Assembly: GCA_023487865.1 (NCBI GenBank) | Contig: JAMDBG010000053.1 | Location: forward strand, 5,065 to 18,042 | Direction: 5' to 3' | DNA from: Deltaproteobacteria bacterium | Lineage (GTDB): Bacteria; Desulfobacterota; Syntrophia; Syntrophales; UBA5619 | DNA length: 12,978 bases | The notes under the pieces: model-generated | Databases searched by the model: none | Told to the model about the DNA's origin: nothing | The model's input: only the letters and a program-made list of their open reading frames with translations | Translations under genes and position numbers: made by a program | Shown here: one piece after another, positions 6,428 through 12,978 of the stretch | Numbering within the stretch: position 1 is the first letter of the stretch | Layout of the letters: every line of letters begins with the position of its first letter

Positions 6428-7327
6428 TTGAATCAGGAATTTTCAAGGGATGGACACTTACCGGTCGTCATGTTTATGCTGCACAGAATCATCTGCCTGA
6501 TATTGGGCGTCATCATCATATTCACTGCCGCGGTATATGCACCGCGAGCGACCTCGGGGCCTGCCGCTTCGCCGGAGGACCGCGCCCGGGAGGACCTGAG
6601 CCGGTATGAGTATCCCAGCATGGCGGGCATCCCCTGGAAGGCTCACTTCGTCATGCCTCAGGAGAGCCTGGAACGTCTGTTCGGGAAGGACTGGATCACC
6701 GTCGCCCGGTTCAACAGGATCGACCGCCGCCATACCTATCCGGGCATGACGATCAAGGTCCCGGAGAAGATGGAGGATATCCGCAACTATACCCCTGCTC
6801 CTTCCCTCTATGAGCCGGCAAAGAGGCATGCAAAATACCTCTTTCTGAACGTCACCGAGCAGTGGATCGGTGCCTATGAATTCGGCAGACTCGTCTTCTC
6901 CATGCCGGCGGCGACCGGGAAGGAGGGGCATCTCACCCCGACCGGACTCTTCCGGGCGGAAGCGTATCACCGGCGACATACCTCATCGCTTTACAAAACG
7001 GCGAAGGGAGATGCCCAGTACCCGATGGATTATGCCATCCGCTTCCTGATCGACAAGCAGCAGGTTTCCTACTGGATCCACGCGCGCGACCTCCCGGGAC
7101 GGCCCATTTCTCACGGTTGCGTCGGTCTTTTCGACGAGGCGATGCAGCACCGGGTTTACGGCGTGCCGGATAAACCGGTCATCGAGGATGCCAAAAAACT
7201 CTATGCCTGGACGATCGGCGAAGCCGCCTATGCCCTGGACAACGGAACGCAGCAGCTCATCCCCAACGGCCCGATCATCGAGATTACCGGCGATTTGCCG
7301 AAATATCTAGCAAAATCCAATCAGTAA
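6428..7327 (+). CDS. YkuD-family L,D-transpeptidase with LysM-like segment
   Basis: A 299-residue envelope protein. An N-terminal hydrophobic helix (about 19-38) serves as signal or anchor. A LysM-like stretch follows (about 72-112, ending in YPGMTIKVPEK) and would bind peptidoglycan. The YkuD catalytic domain spans about 135-260. The motif HARDLPGRPISHGCVGL gives catalytic H218, H229, G230 and C231. The residue after CV is Gly, where most family members have Arg or Asn, so this belongs to a variant subgroup. The enzyme should form 3-3 peptidoglycan cross-links or attach proteins to the wall in the periplasm. The start is TTG at 6428, supported by AGGAG 7 nt upstream; the internal ATG at residue 15 has no such site. 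A lytic transglycosylase gene follows on the same strand 114 nt downstream. Confidence 0.88.
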   Translation: MNQEFSRDGHLPVVMFMLHRIICLILGVIIIFTAAVYAPRATSGPAASPEDRAREDLSRYEYPSMAGIPWKAHFVMPQESLERLFGKDWITVARFNRIDRRHTYPGMTIKVPEKMEDIRNYTPAPSLYEPAKRHAKYLFLNVTEQWIGAYEFGRLVFSMPAATGKEGHLTPTGLFRAEAYHRRHTSSLYKTAKGDAQYPMDYAIRFLIDKQQVSYWIHARDLPGRPISHGCVGLFDEAMQHRVYGVPDKPVIEDAKKLYAWTIGEAAYALDNGTQQLIPNGPIIEITGDLPKYLAKSNQ

Positions 7328-7441
7328 ATCCTGCCCATCCGGCTGTAGAGAAAAAGACGGGGATTTTTCCTGGAATCTGTGGTAGTAGATGACCGGATAC
7401 TCAAAGTGAACCAGGAACAACTACCCCTCACGAGGAATGTC

Positions 7442-8452
7442 ATGACCCCCCGCGCGAAGCGCATCGCCTCAGGAGAGCTCCCCCAGTTCATCCGGCAAGT
7501 CGGCTATCGGCTCTGGATTGCAACTGTTCTTCTGCTCCCCCTGCTCGGCCCGGCTCAGTCGGCCGCCGCCGATTGGAAACCACTTGCCGAACGTCTGACG
7601 GCCGACGGTTTCAATCGGGAGTCGATGGAGTCCCTTTTTGCGCATCCGGAAGTTCTTTTCGAGCCGGACGCGATGGCCGGAAAATTGCGGGTCCTGATCA
7701 GGAGCCGCTCGGCCGAAGAGGACTCTTTGGCTGCAACATTGCGGAAGGCCTTCCGAAGGGATTACCTCAAACCGCGGACCATTGCCCGGGCGAATTTGTA
7801 TCTCATTGAAAACAAAGCTGTCCTTGAGAAGATCGCCATCCAATACGGCGTCCCCGAGGAGATCATCGTCTCGATCCTCCTCATCGAAACCCATCTCGGG
7901 GAAAAAACCGGGAGCCGGCGCGTCTTCAACCGCTTGGCCAGCATGGCCCGCGCCAGCGATCTGGAAATGGTCCGTCCCTACCTGAACGTCGAGATTCTCA
8001 CCCCGGAAAATGAGGAATTCGCCCGCCGCCGCTGCCGGGAAAAGGCCGACTGGGCTTACGGTGAACTCAAGGCCCTGCTCCGCTACTCGGCACAAAACGG
8101 CATCGATCCGCTCGCCATCCGGGGATCGATTTATGGGGCGATCGGCCTGTGCCAGTTCATGCCGTCCAACGTCTTTCTCTATGGCGTGGACGCCGATGGT
8201 GACGGCCGCATCGATCCCTTTGCCAAGCCGGACGCCCTCCATAGCATCGCCAATTACCTCCGCGGCCACGGTTGGCGGGAAGGAATGGATCGGGACAGCC
8301 AGCACCGCATCATCTTCGCATACAACAACAGCACGGTCTATGCCAATACGGTCCTTGCCGTGGCGGAAAGGATCAAGGAACGGGGCCGCCGCGATCCCGG
8401 CGCGCGCAGCCAGACCGCCCCTCACCCGCTCGCTCCGATCCCTCCTTATTGA
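7442..8452 (+). CDS. mltB: MltB-type lytic murein transglycosylase
   Basis: A 336-residue periplasmic enzyme that cleaves the glycan strand of peptidoglycan with formation of 1,6-anhydromuramic ends. The N-terminus has a hydrophobic signal segment (about 22-42, likely cut after QSAAA). The SLT_2 domain follows: ILLIETHLGEKTG places the catalytic Glu at 149, and SIYGAIGLCQFMPSN (229-243) is the family's substrate-site motif. DADGDGRID (250-258) matches the EF-hand-like calcium loop known from E. coli Slt35/MltB, and SIANYLRGHGW (268-278) is also typical. No lipobox Cys is seen, so it is probably soluble rather than a lipoprotein. The start at 7442 is preferred over an in-frame GTG at 7379 because GAGG lies 6 nt upstream. 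It ends with TGA inside the -35 box of the clpS promoter. Confidence 0.9.
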   Translation: MTPRAKRIASGELPQFIRQVGYRLWIATVLLLPLLGPAQSAAADWKPLAERLTADGFNRESMESLFAHPEVLFEPDAMAGKLRVLIRSRSAEEDSLAATLRKAFRRDYLKPRTIARANLYLIENKAVLEKIAIQYGVPEEIIVSILLIETHLGEKTGSRRVFNRLASMARASDLEMVRPYLNVEILTPENEEFARRRCREKADWAYGELKALLRYSAQNGIDPLAIRGSIYGAIGLCQFMPSNVFLYGVDADGDGRIDPFAKPDALHSIANYLRGHGWREGMDRDSQHRIIFAYNNSTVYANTVLAVAERIKERGRRDPGARSQTAPHPLAPIPPY

Positions 8453-8477
8453 CACATTCAACGCCGCTGTTTATATT
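8449..8477 (+). promoter_or_regulatory. Near-consensus sigma70 promoter of clpS-clpA-aat
   Basis: A perfect TTGACA (8449-8454) is followed after exactly 17 nt by TATATT (8472-8477), one base from TATAAT. The start would be near 8484, leaving a leader of about 28 nt that carries the clpS ribosome binding site (GAAGGA). The TGA stop of the upstream transglycosylase (8450-8452) is part of the -35 hexamer, so the two genes abut without wasted sequence. Confidence 0.78.
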
Positions 8478-8512
8478 ATGACTTCGGTATCGTACAGGTA
8501 GAGAAGGAAAGC

Positions 8513-8824
8513 ATGAGACCCGAACAGAACACCCTGCCGGAAGGGGACGTAAAAGATGAACAGGAGATCAGGGAACCGAAGTTCTACCGGGTGATCCTCC
8601 ACAACGACGACTATACGACGATGGAATTCGTGATCGAGATCCTCATTGTCGTCTTCCATAAACCGGCGGCGGAGGCGACGCGGATCATGCTCGACGTCCA
8701 TAAAAAAGGAAAAGGGATCTGTGGAGTCTATCATTACGATATTGCAGCCACAAAGGTCACCCAGGTCCATGCACTGGCCCGGCAGCGGGAATTCCCGCTG
8801 AAATGTTCCCTGGAAGAAGCCTGA
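8513..8824 (+). CDS. clpS: ATP-dependent Clp protease adaptor ClpS
   Basis: A 103-residue adaptor that binds proteins bearing destabilising N-terminal residues (Leu, Phe, Tyr, Trp) and hands them to ClpA. After a flexible N-terminal tail of about 22 residues comes the conserved core. Using the E. coli offset of three, the pocket residues are N31, D32, D33, the gatekeeper M37, V40, V62, H63 and L96. All are present, so N-degron recognition should be intact. GKGICGVY (66-73) is the family's core strand motif. The start has GAAGGA just upstream. The gene begins the clpS-clpA-aat unit; clpA starts 27 nt downstream. Confidence 0.97.
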   Translation: MRPEQNTLPEGDVKDEQEIREPKFYRVILHNDDYTTMEFVIEILIVVFHKPAAEATRIMLDVHKKGKGICGVYHYDIAATKVTQVHALARQREFPLKCSLEEA

Positions 8825-8851
8825 GTGTCCCTGATAAGGTGAAGAAGAATT

Positions 8852-11128
8852 ATGAAGATCAGTGAAAATCTAAACCGAATCATCATGGCGGCATATGCCG
8901 AAGCCAATGTCCGGCGGCATGAGTTCATCACACCGGAGCACCTCCTGTACGCCTCGCTTTTCTTCGATGAGGGGAGGGACCTTATCCTCAACTGCGGCGG
9001 AGACCCCACCCGGCTGAAAAAGGCCCTCGAGAAGCACCTCGAAGAGACGGACACGGTCGCCACCGCGACCCGGGCCATTCAGTCCCTCGGTTTCCAGAGC
9101 ATTCTCGAGAGGGCCGCCTGGCACACCTCTTCCGCCCAGAAACAGACCCTGGAGCTGGGTGATGTGCTGGTCTCTATCCTCGACGAAAAGGAGTCCCACG
9201 CCTCCTTCTTCCTCCGGCGAGAGGAGATCAGCCGGCTGGCGATCCTCAACTACATCTCGCACGGCATCTCGGTCCTCTCCGGTGACGGGGGGTCTCAACG
9301 GGAGAGTCCGGAAACCCGCGAAGGGACGACCATCCGGGAGGCGAAAGAGGACCGGACAAAATTCCTCAGGAACTACACGCTGGAACTCACCGCGCGGGCG
9401 AGAAACGGTGAGATGGACCCCCTGATCGGCCGGGAGGATATCCTGGAAAGAACAATCCAGGTTCTCTGCCGTCGCTTCAAGAACAATCCGGTGCACGTCG
9501 GCGAGCCCGGCGTGGGAAAGACCGCGATCACCGAAGGGCTCGCCCAGCTCATCGCCAAAGACCTGGTCCCGAAAAAACTCAGGGGCGCTAAAATCTACTC
9601 CCTGGATATGGGGGCGGTCCTCGCCGGCACCCGCTTCCGCGGCGATTTCGAGGAGCGGCTGAAACGGATCATCAACGACCTCCAGAAGCTGGACAAGGCG
9701 ATCCTCTTCATCGACGAAATCCACAACGTCATCGGCGCCGGCGCCGTCTCCGGCGGATCGATGGATGCCGGAAACATCCTCAAACCGGCCCTCGTTTCCG
9801 GAAAACTCCGCTGCATCGGCTCGACCACCTATGACGAATACCGGAAATATTTCGAGAAGGACGGCGCCTTCGCCCGCCGTTTTCAGAAGGTCGAGGTCCC
9901 GGAACCCTCTGTCGAAGACACCTTCCGGATCCTCCAAGGTCTCCGCGAGCGTTATGAAACATACCATCAGGTTGCGTATACGGAAGCGGGTCTCAGGGCG
10001 GCGGCCGAACTCTCCCACCGCTATATCAGCGACCGCCGTCTTCCGGACAAGGCGATCGATGTGATCGACGAGGCGGGCGCCTTCACCTCGATGAACCGCA
10101 GCGATGACACTGTGGATCGGGCGGAAATCGGGGCAAAGCAGATCGAGACCGTCGTTGCCCGTATCGCCCGCATCCCGGAGAAGAGTATCTCCACAACGGA
10201 AATCGGAAAACTCAGGGATCTGGAAGTCCAGCTGAAGGCCCGGATTTTCGGTCAGGACGAGGCGGTGGAAAAGGTCGTCGAAGCGGTCAAGCGATCTCGC
10301 GCCGGTTTCCGCGAACCGGACAAGCCTGTCGCCTCGCTCCTCTTCGTGGGGCCGACAGGGGTGGGGAAGACGGAGCTCGCACGGCAGCTGGCGGCGACCC
10401 TGAGCGTGCCGCTGCTCCGCTACGACATGAGCGAGTACCAGGAGAAACACACCGTGGCCAAGTTTGTCGGGGCGCCTCCGGGTTACGTGGGCTATGAGGA
10501 GGGAGGGCTCCTCACCGAGGCAATTCGAAAGAACCCCCACGCCGTCCTCCTGTTGGACGAGATCGAGAAGGCCCATGTCGACATCTTCAACACGCTCCTG
10601 CAGGTCATGGACTATGCAACGCTCACGGATAACAACGGCAAAAAAGCGGACTTCCGCAACGTCATTCTGCTGATGACCTCCAACGCCGGCGCCCGGGAAA
10701 TCGGCCGACAGACCATCGGTTTCGAAGGGCAGCCCATCAACCGGGACGCCGTCTTCAAGGCCGTCGAAAAAACCTTTTCCCCCGAATTCCGCAACCGTCT
10801 CGACGGCGTCGTCAACTTCCACAGCCTCGAGGAGGCGGTGGTTTTGAAGATCGTGAAGAAGGCCATCGCCGAATTCACCGCACAGCTCATCGACAAGAAG
10901 GTCCTGCTGACTGTCACCGAGCGCTGCTCCGATTGGCTCGCCCGACGGGGCTACTCCCCCGAATTCGGGGCGCGGGAGATCGCCCGTCTGATCCAGGACC
11001 ATATCAAGCGGTTCTTCGTGGACGAGGTGCTCTTCGGGAGCCTGCGGGAGGGAGGGGAGGCCGTCGCCGACATCGAAAACGACGACGTGGTCATCCGGGT
11101 GACCCATGCCGGTCTATCGACTCCCTGA
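8852..11128 (+). CDS. clpA: ATP-dependent Clp protease ATP-binding subunit ClpA
   Basis: A 758-residue AAA+ unfoldase, the same length as E. coli ClpA. The N domain (about 1-145) is the ClpS docking part. The first ATPase domain has Walker A GEPGVGKT near 217-224 and Walker B FIDEIHN near 284-290. The second has Walker A GPTGVGKT around K506 and Walker B LLDEIEKAH near 567-575. An IGF tripeptide at 622-624 (TIGFEGQ) sits where ClpA carries the loop that docks on ClpP, so it should partner a ClpP peptidase, which is not encoded here. There is no long middle coiled coil as in ClpB/ClpC, which fits ClpA. It unfolds substrates delivered by ClpS in the cytoplasm. The last 23 nt overlap the aat gene in another frame. 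Confidence 0.97.
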   Translation: MKISENLNRIIMAAYAEANVRRHEFITPEHLLYASLFFDEGRDLILNCGGDPTRLKKALEKHLEETDTVATATRAIQSLGFQSILERAAWHTSSAQKQTLELGDVLVSILDEKESHASFFLRREEISRLAILNYISHGISVLSGDGGSQRESPETREGTTIREAKEDRTKFLRNYTLELTARARNGEMDPLIGREDILERTIQVLCRRFKNNPVHVGEPGVGKTAITEGLAQLIAKDLVPKKLRGAKIYSLDMGAVLAGTRFRGDFEERLKRIINDLQKLDKAILFIDEIHNVIGAGAVSGGSMDAGNILKPALVSGKLRCIGSTTYDEYRKYFEKDGAFARRFQKVEVPEPSVEDTFRILQGLRERYETYHQVAYTEAGLRAAAELSHRYISDRRLPDKAIDVIDEAGAFTSMNRSDDTVDRAEIGAKQIETVVARIARIPEKSISTTEIGKLRDLEVQLKARIFGQDEAVEKVVEAVKRSRAGFREPDKPVASLLFVGPTGVGKTELARQLAATLSVPLLRYDMSEYQEKHTVAKFVGAPPGYVGYEEGGLLTEAIRKNPHAVLLLDEIEKAHVDIFNTLLQVMDYATLTDNNGKKADFRNVILLMTSNAGAREIGRQTIGFEGQPINRDAVFKAVEKTFSPEFRNRLDGVVNFHSLEEAVVLKIVKKAIAEFTAQLIDKKVLLTVTERCSDWLARRGYSPEFGAREIARLIQDHIKRFFVDEVLFGSLREGGEAVADIENDDVVIRVTHAGLSTP

Positions 11129-11822
11129 GCAAACCGTCTTTCCCCCCGTTGAACATGCTGTAGAAAGCGGCCTGCTGGCCGTCGGCGGCGACCTTTCGCC
11201 GGAGAGGCTTCTGGCCGCGTACAGGGAAGGAATCTTCCCCTGGTACTCCGAAGGGGAACCGCTTCTCTGGTGGTCGCCCGATCCCCGCTTCGTCCTGTTC
11301 CCAGATGAACTCCGCATCTCGCGGAGCATGCGGCAGTTCCTGAAAAAAGAGTCCCTCCGGATCACTTTCGATCTTGCCTTCCCCGAGGTGATCGCCGCCT
11401 GTCGAAAGCCCCGCCCCGGCCAGGACGGCACCTGGATCACAAAGGAGATGGAGGAGGCCTATATCACCCTTCACCACCTCGGCTACGCCCATTCCGTCGA
11501 GGTCCGGCAGGAGGGAACGCTTACAGGCGGCCTTTACGGCGTTTCCCTCGGCCGGGTCTTCTTTGGCGAATCGATGTTCTCGACAAGGGCGAACGCCTCC
11601 AAGGCGGCCCTCATCACTCTCGTTTCCCGCTTGAAGGAGCTCCATTTCGACCTCATCGACTGTCAGGTCGAAACCCCCCATCTCGGGAGCCTCGGCGCCC
11701 GCTTCATCCCCCGTCGGGAGTTCAACGCCCTGCTGAAGGAGTCCCTCCGGCACGAGACGTTCCGGGGAAACTGGGGGGCGCTGAACGCAACGCGTCTCTT
11801 TCCAAAACAGGATATCTCCTGA
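11106..11822 (+). CDS. aat: Leucyl/phenylalanyl-tRNA-protein transferase
   Basis: A 238-residue cytoplasmic enzyme (E. coli Aat has 234) that adds Leu or Phe from aminoacyl-tRNA to proteins with N-terminal Arg or Lys, making them ClpS substrates. Family motifs in order: GLLAVGGDLSPERLLAAYR (22-40), GIFPWY (42-47), WWSPDPR (55-61), GTWI (108-111), GGLYG (141-145), FFGESMFS (152-159) and IDCQ (184-187, with the catalytic-region D185 and Q187). Its ATG lies inside the end of clpA with 23 nt of overlap, so it is translated from the same message, probably by coupling. With clpS and clpA it gives one transcript for making, recognising and unfolding N-degron substrates. Confidence 0.97.
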   Translation: MPVYRLPEQTVFPPVEHAVESGLLAVGGDLSPERLLAAYREGIFPWYSEGEPLLWWSPDPRFVLFPDELRISRSMRQFLKKESLRITFDLAFPEVIAACRKPRPGQDGTWITKEMEEAYITLHHLGYAHSVEVRQEGTLTGGLYGVSLGRVFFGESMFSTRANASKAALITLVSRLKELHFDLIDCQVETPHLGSLGARFIPRREFNALLKESLRHETFRGNWGALNATRLFPKQDIS

Positions 11823-11933
11823 GGAGAAAAACCCGTACCGCCGGGTCTTCCGACTGCCGATCCCTCCGGGCCGCGGAGCGGCATTACCGAATCGTTTGCA
11901 GGGCGCAGAAAGAAAGGGGCGTGGCCCTCATCG

Positions 11934-12350
11934 TCAGGGATTCCAGCGTTCCTTCTTCCGGTAGGCCATCCCTTCGAAGCGGGAGATGACTTCCCCCGAC
12001 GCATCCGTGATCCGGACGGTGTAGACGGCGATTCTCGGACCGCAGGAGACCTCCTCCGCCTCGGCCTGGAGGAGATCCCCCTTCGCCGCCTTGAGGTAAG
12101 CGATTGAACAATGAATCGCCACGGCGATCTGTCCCCGGGAGTGGACGGCTGCGGCAAAGGCCAGGTCGGCCAGGGTGAAGATGACGCCGCCCTGAATGAG
12201 TCCGATGCCGTTGCGGTGATGCCCTTTCAGCCGCAGCTCGGCTCTGGCCCTGCCGTCTCCCGCATCCAGCAGTTCGATCCCCACGAATTCCGCAAAGCGG
12301 TCTCTGCGGAAAAAGGTCTTCAGCGCAGCGGAACTGATCTTGTCGCCCAA
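11934..12350 (-). CDS. PaaI-type hotdog thioesterase
   Basis: A 138-residue single hotdog-fold protein similar to PaaI-family acyl-CoA thioesterases. The motif HHRNGIGLIQGGVIFTLAD holds the conserved Asn (N47), the GG turn (54-55) and the catalytic Asp (D62), with the 15-residue Asn-Asp spacing of PaaI. The family hydrolyses acyl-CoA thioesters, often aromatic or hydroxylated ones; the substrate here is unknown. I place the start at a TTG codon (12350-12348) because AAGGAG lies exactly 6 nt before it. An in-frame ATG at 12371 would add seven residues and has only a weak site. It follows the ferritin gene by 33 nt on the same strand (12 nt if the ATG is used), so they probably share a transcript. 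It converges with aat across a gap of about 110 nt. Confidence 0.88.
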   Translation of the reverse strand: MGDKISSAALKTFFRRDRFAEFVGIELLDAGDGRARAELRLKGHHRNGIGLIQGGVIFTLADLAFAAAVHSRGQIAVAIHCSIAYLKAAKGDLLQAEAEEVSCGPRIAVYTVRITDASGEVISRFEGMAYRKKERWNP

Positions 12351-12356
12351 GCTTCT

Positions 12357-12362
12357 CTCCTT
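12357..12362 (-). promoter_or_regulatory. Ribosome binding site supporting the TTG start of the thioesterase
   Basis: AAGGAG on the minus strand, 6 nt before TTG (12350-12348). It lies inside the reading frame that would follow the upstream ATG at 12371, so the ATG model would encode the ribosome site as Lys-Glu. Confidence 0.6.
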
Positions 12363-12383
12363 TATGGACATATTCTCAGTAGG

Positions 12384-12920
12384 TTACTGGACCAGGTTGT
12401 ACGCCGCCGGATCAAAGCACGATCCCGCCGGGTAGACCCTCGTTCCCAGCTCGCGGTCCAGCATGAACAGCCCCTCCTTGCTGTCTCCGACCATCTCCAG
12501 CTGCCGGCAGACCTTGTCCGTGTTGTTTTCCTCTTCGATCTGCTCGTTGACGAACCAGGCGAGCAGCGGTTCCGCCGTGTAGTCGTTCTCTTTCCGGGCG
12601 ATTTTAAGCAGGGCGTGGATCTTCGCGGTGATGAACTGCTCATGGGCATAGGCATCCTGCCAGGGTTCCATCGGATTCTTCCATTTCGTCTTGATCTGTT
12701 TGAGGTTCAGGAGGGTCACGGAAGCCCCGCGGCTTATCAGGTGATCGAAGAATTTCATCGCATGGATCGTCTCCTCGTGGACCTGGACCCGCATCCAGTG
12801 GGCCATGCCGTCGAGATTCTGGGAGTGGAAATAGCCCACCATCGACAGATAGATATAGGCCGACTCCAATTCGTTTTTGATCTGTTCGTTCATCGCATCA
12901 AACACCTTTTTGTTGATCAT
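12384..12920 (-). CDS. ftnA: Ferritin, bacterial non-haem type (FtnA-like)
   Basis: A 178-residue ferritin that stores iron as a ferric mineral in a 24-subunit cytoplasmic shell. The ferroxidase residues fall at the same positions as in E. coli FtnA: E17, Y24, E50, H53, E94, Q127 and E130. All are present, so iron oxidation should work. Other family stretches are LESAYIYLSM (18-27), GMAHWMRVQVHEETIHAMKF (38-57) and WFVNEQIEEE (122-131). The C-terminal tail, about 13 residues longer than E. coli FtnA, ends in PAAYNLVQ. AAAGGAG lies 8 nt before the ATG. There is no haem-ligand Met pattern of bacterioferritin that I can place. The promoter region is cut by the window edge and shows no clear hexamers or Fur-box-like palindrome in the 58 nt available. 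Confidence 0.95.
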   Translation of the reverse strand: MINKKVFDAMNEQIKNELESAYIYLSMVGYFHSQNLDGMAHWMRVQVHEETIHAMKFFDHLISRGASVTLLNLKQIKTKWKNPMEPWQDAYAHEQFITAKIHALLKIARKENDYTAEPLLAWFVNEQIEEENNTDKVCRQLEMVGDSKEGLFMLDRELGTRVYPAGSCFDPAAYNLVQ

Positions 12921-12978
12921 CGTCCTGTCTCCTTTCTTGTCATCGTCATCATCATTCCAACCGGTCGATCAAACCGAC

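Noticed and set aside
7322..7368. AAATCC/GGATTT pairing with TTTTT after the L,D-transpeptidase gene
   Set aside because: Six pairs with a loop of about 30 nt is too weak to call a terminator.
7469..8461. Minus-strand ORF of 330 codons opposite the lytic transglycosylase
   Set aside because: Shadow frame; the plus strand carries the MltB catalytic and calcium-loop motifs.
8870..11107. Minus-strand ORF of 745 codons opposite clpA
   Set aside because: A long shadow frame caused by GC-rich codon bias of clpA. Its translation is rich in Asp, Gly and Val without motifs, while the plus strand encodes a full-length ClpA.
11826..11850. Hairpin ACCCG/CGGGT after aat as a terminator
   Set aside because: Only about five base pairs and no real T-run follows (CTTCC). 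Other short GC palindromes in the 11823-11933 gap are equally weak, so no terminator is claimed.
12921..12978. GATGATGACGATGAC-like repeat upstream of ferritin as an operator
   Set aside because: Short low-complexity run without dyad symmetry. No Fur-box-like pattern can be supported, and the region is cut by the window end.

Overview
The window reads as a chromosomal segment of a GC-rich, Gram-negative bacterium. It has periplasmic murein enzymes, a Tat-exported protein, a TRAP transporter and the ClpS/ClpA/Aat N-degron set. The mix would suit a Desulfobacterota-like (syntrophic 'deltaproteobacterial') genome, but that assignment is inference from gene content only. I saw no mobile elements, CRISPR arrays, rRNA or tRNA genes. 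Coding density is high, and no gene-free stretch exceeds 300 bases.

Left part (about 1-6345, all on the minus strand). A strong sigma70-like promoter near 6345-6318 is followed by a structured leader of roughly 130 nt. It feeds larA (LarA-type nickel-pincer 2-hydroxyacid racemase/epimerase homologue), then dctP, dctQ and dctM (a complete TRAP transporter). The genes are tightly packed: the larA stop is embedded in the dctP ribosome binding site, and dctQ/dctM overlap by ATGA. A terminator-like hairpin sits between dctP and dctQ. The unit is best read as uptake of a 2-hydroxy-carboxylate followed by its stereochemical interconversion. Downstream, probably from its own promoter that overlaps the dctM stop, lies a Tat-exported beta-propeller protein followed 9 nt later by a secreted DUF305 protein rich in Met and His. 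These two look like a periplasmic metal- or redox-related pair of unknown function.

Middle (6428-8452, plus strand). A YkuD-type L,D-transpeptidase with a LysM-like segment is followed by an MltB-type lytic transglycosylase. Together they form a cell-wall cross-linking and cleavage pair.

Right-middle (8449-11822, plus strand). A near-consensus promoter whose -35 box contains the stop codon of the transglycosylase gene drives clpS-clpA-aat. This compact unit carries the N-degron recogniser, the unfoldase and the Leu/Phe-tRNA-protein transferase. No clpP is in the window.

Right end (11934-12920, minus strand, convergent with aat). A ferritin gene with an intact ferroxidase centre is followed by a PaaI-type hotdog thioesterase that probably starts at TTG.

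Nothing here is clearly an undescribed system. The points most worth a second look are the larA leader (promoter, alternative hairpins with a T-run, overlapping small ORF), the dctP-dctQ hairpin, the propeller/DUF305 pair, and the two promoters built on upstream stop codons.
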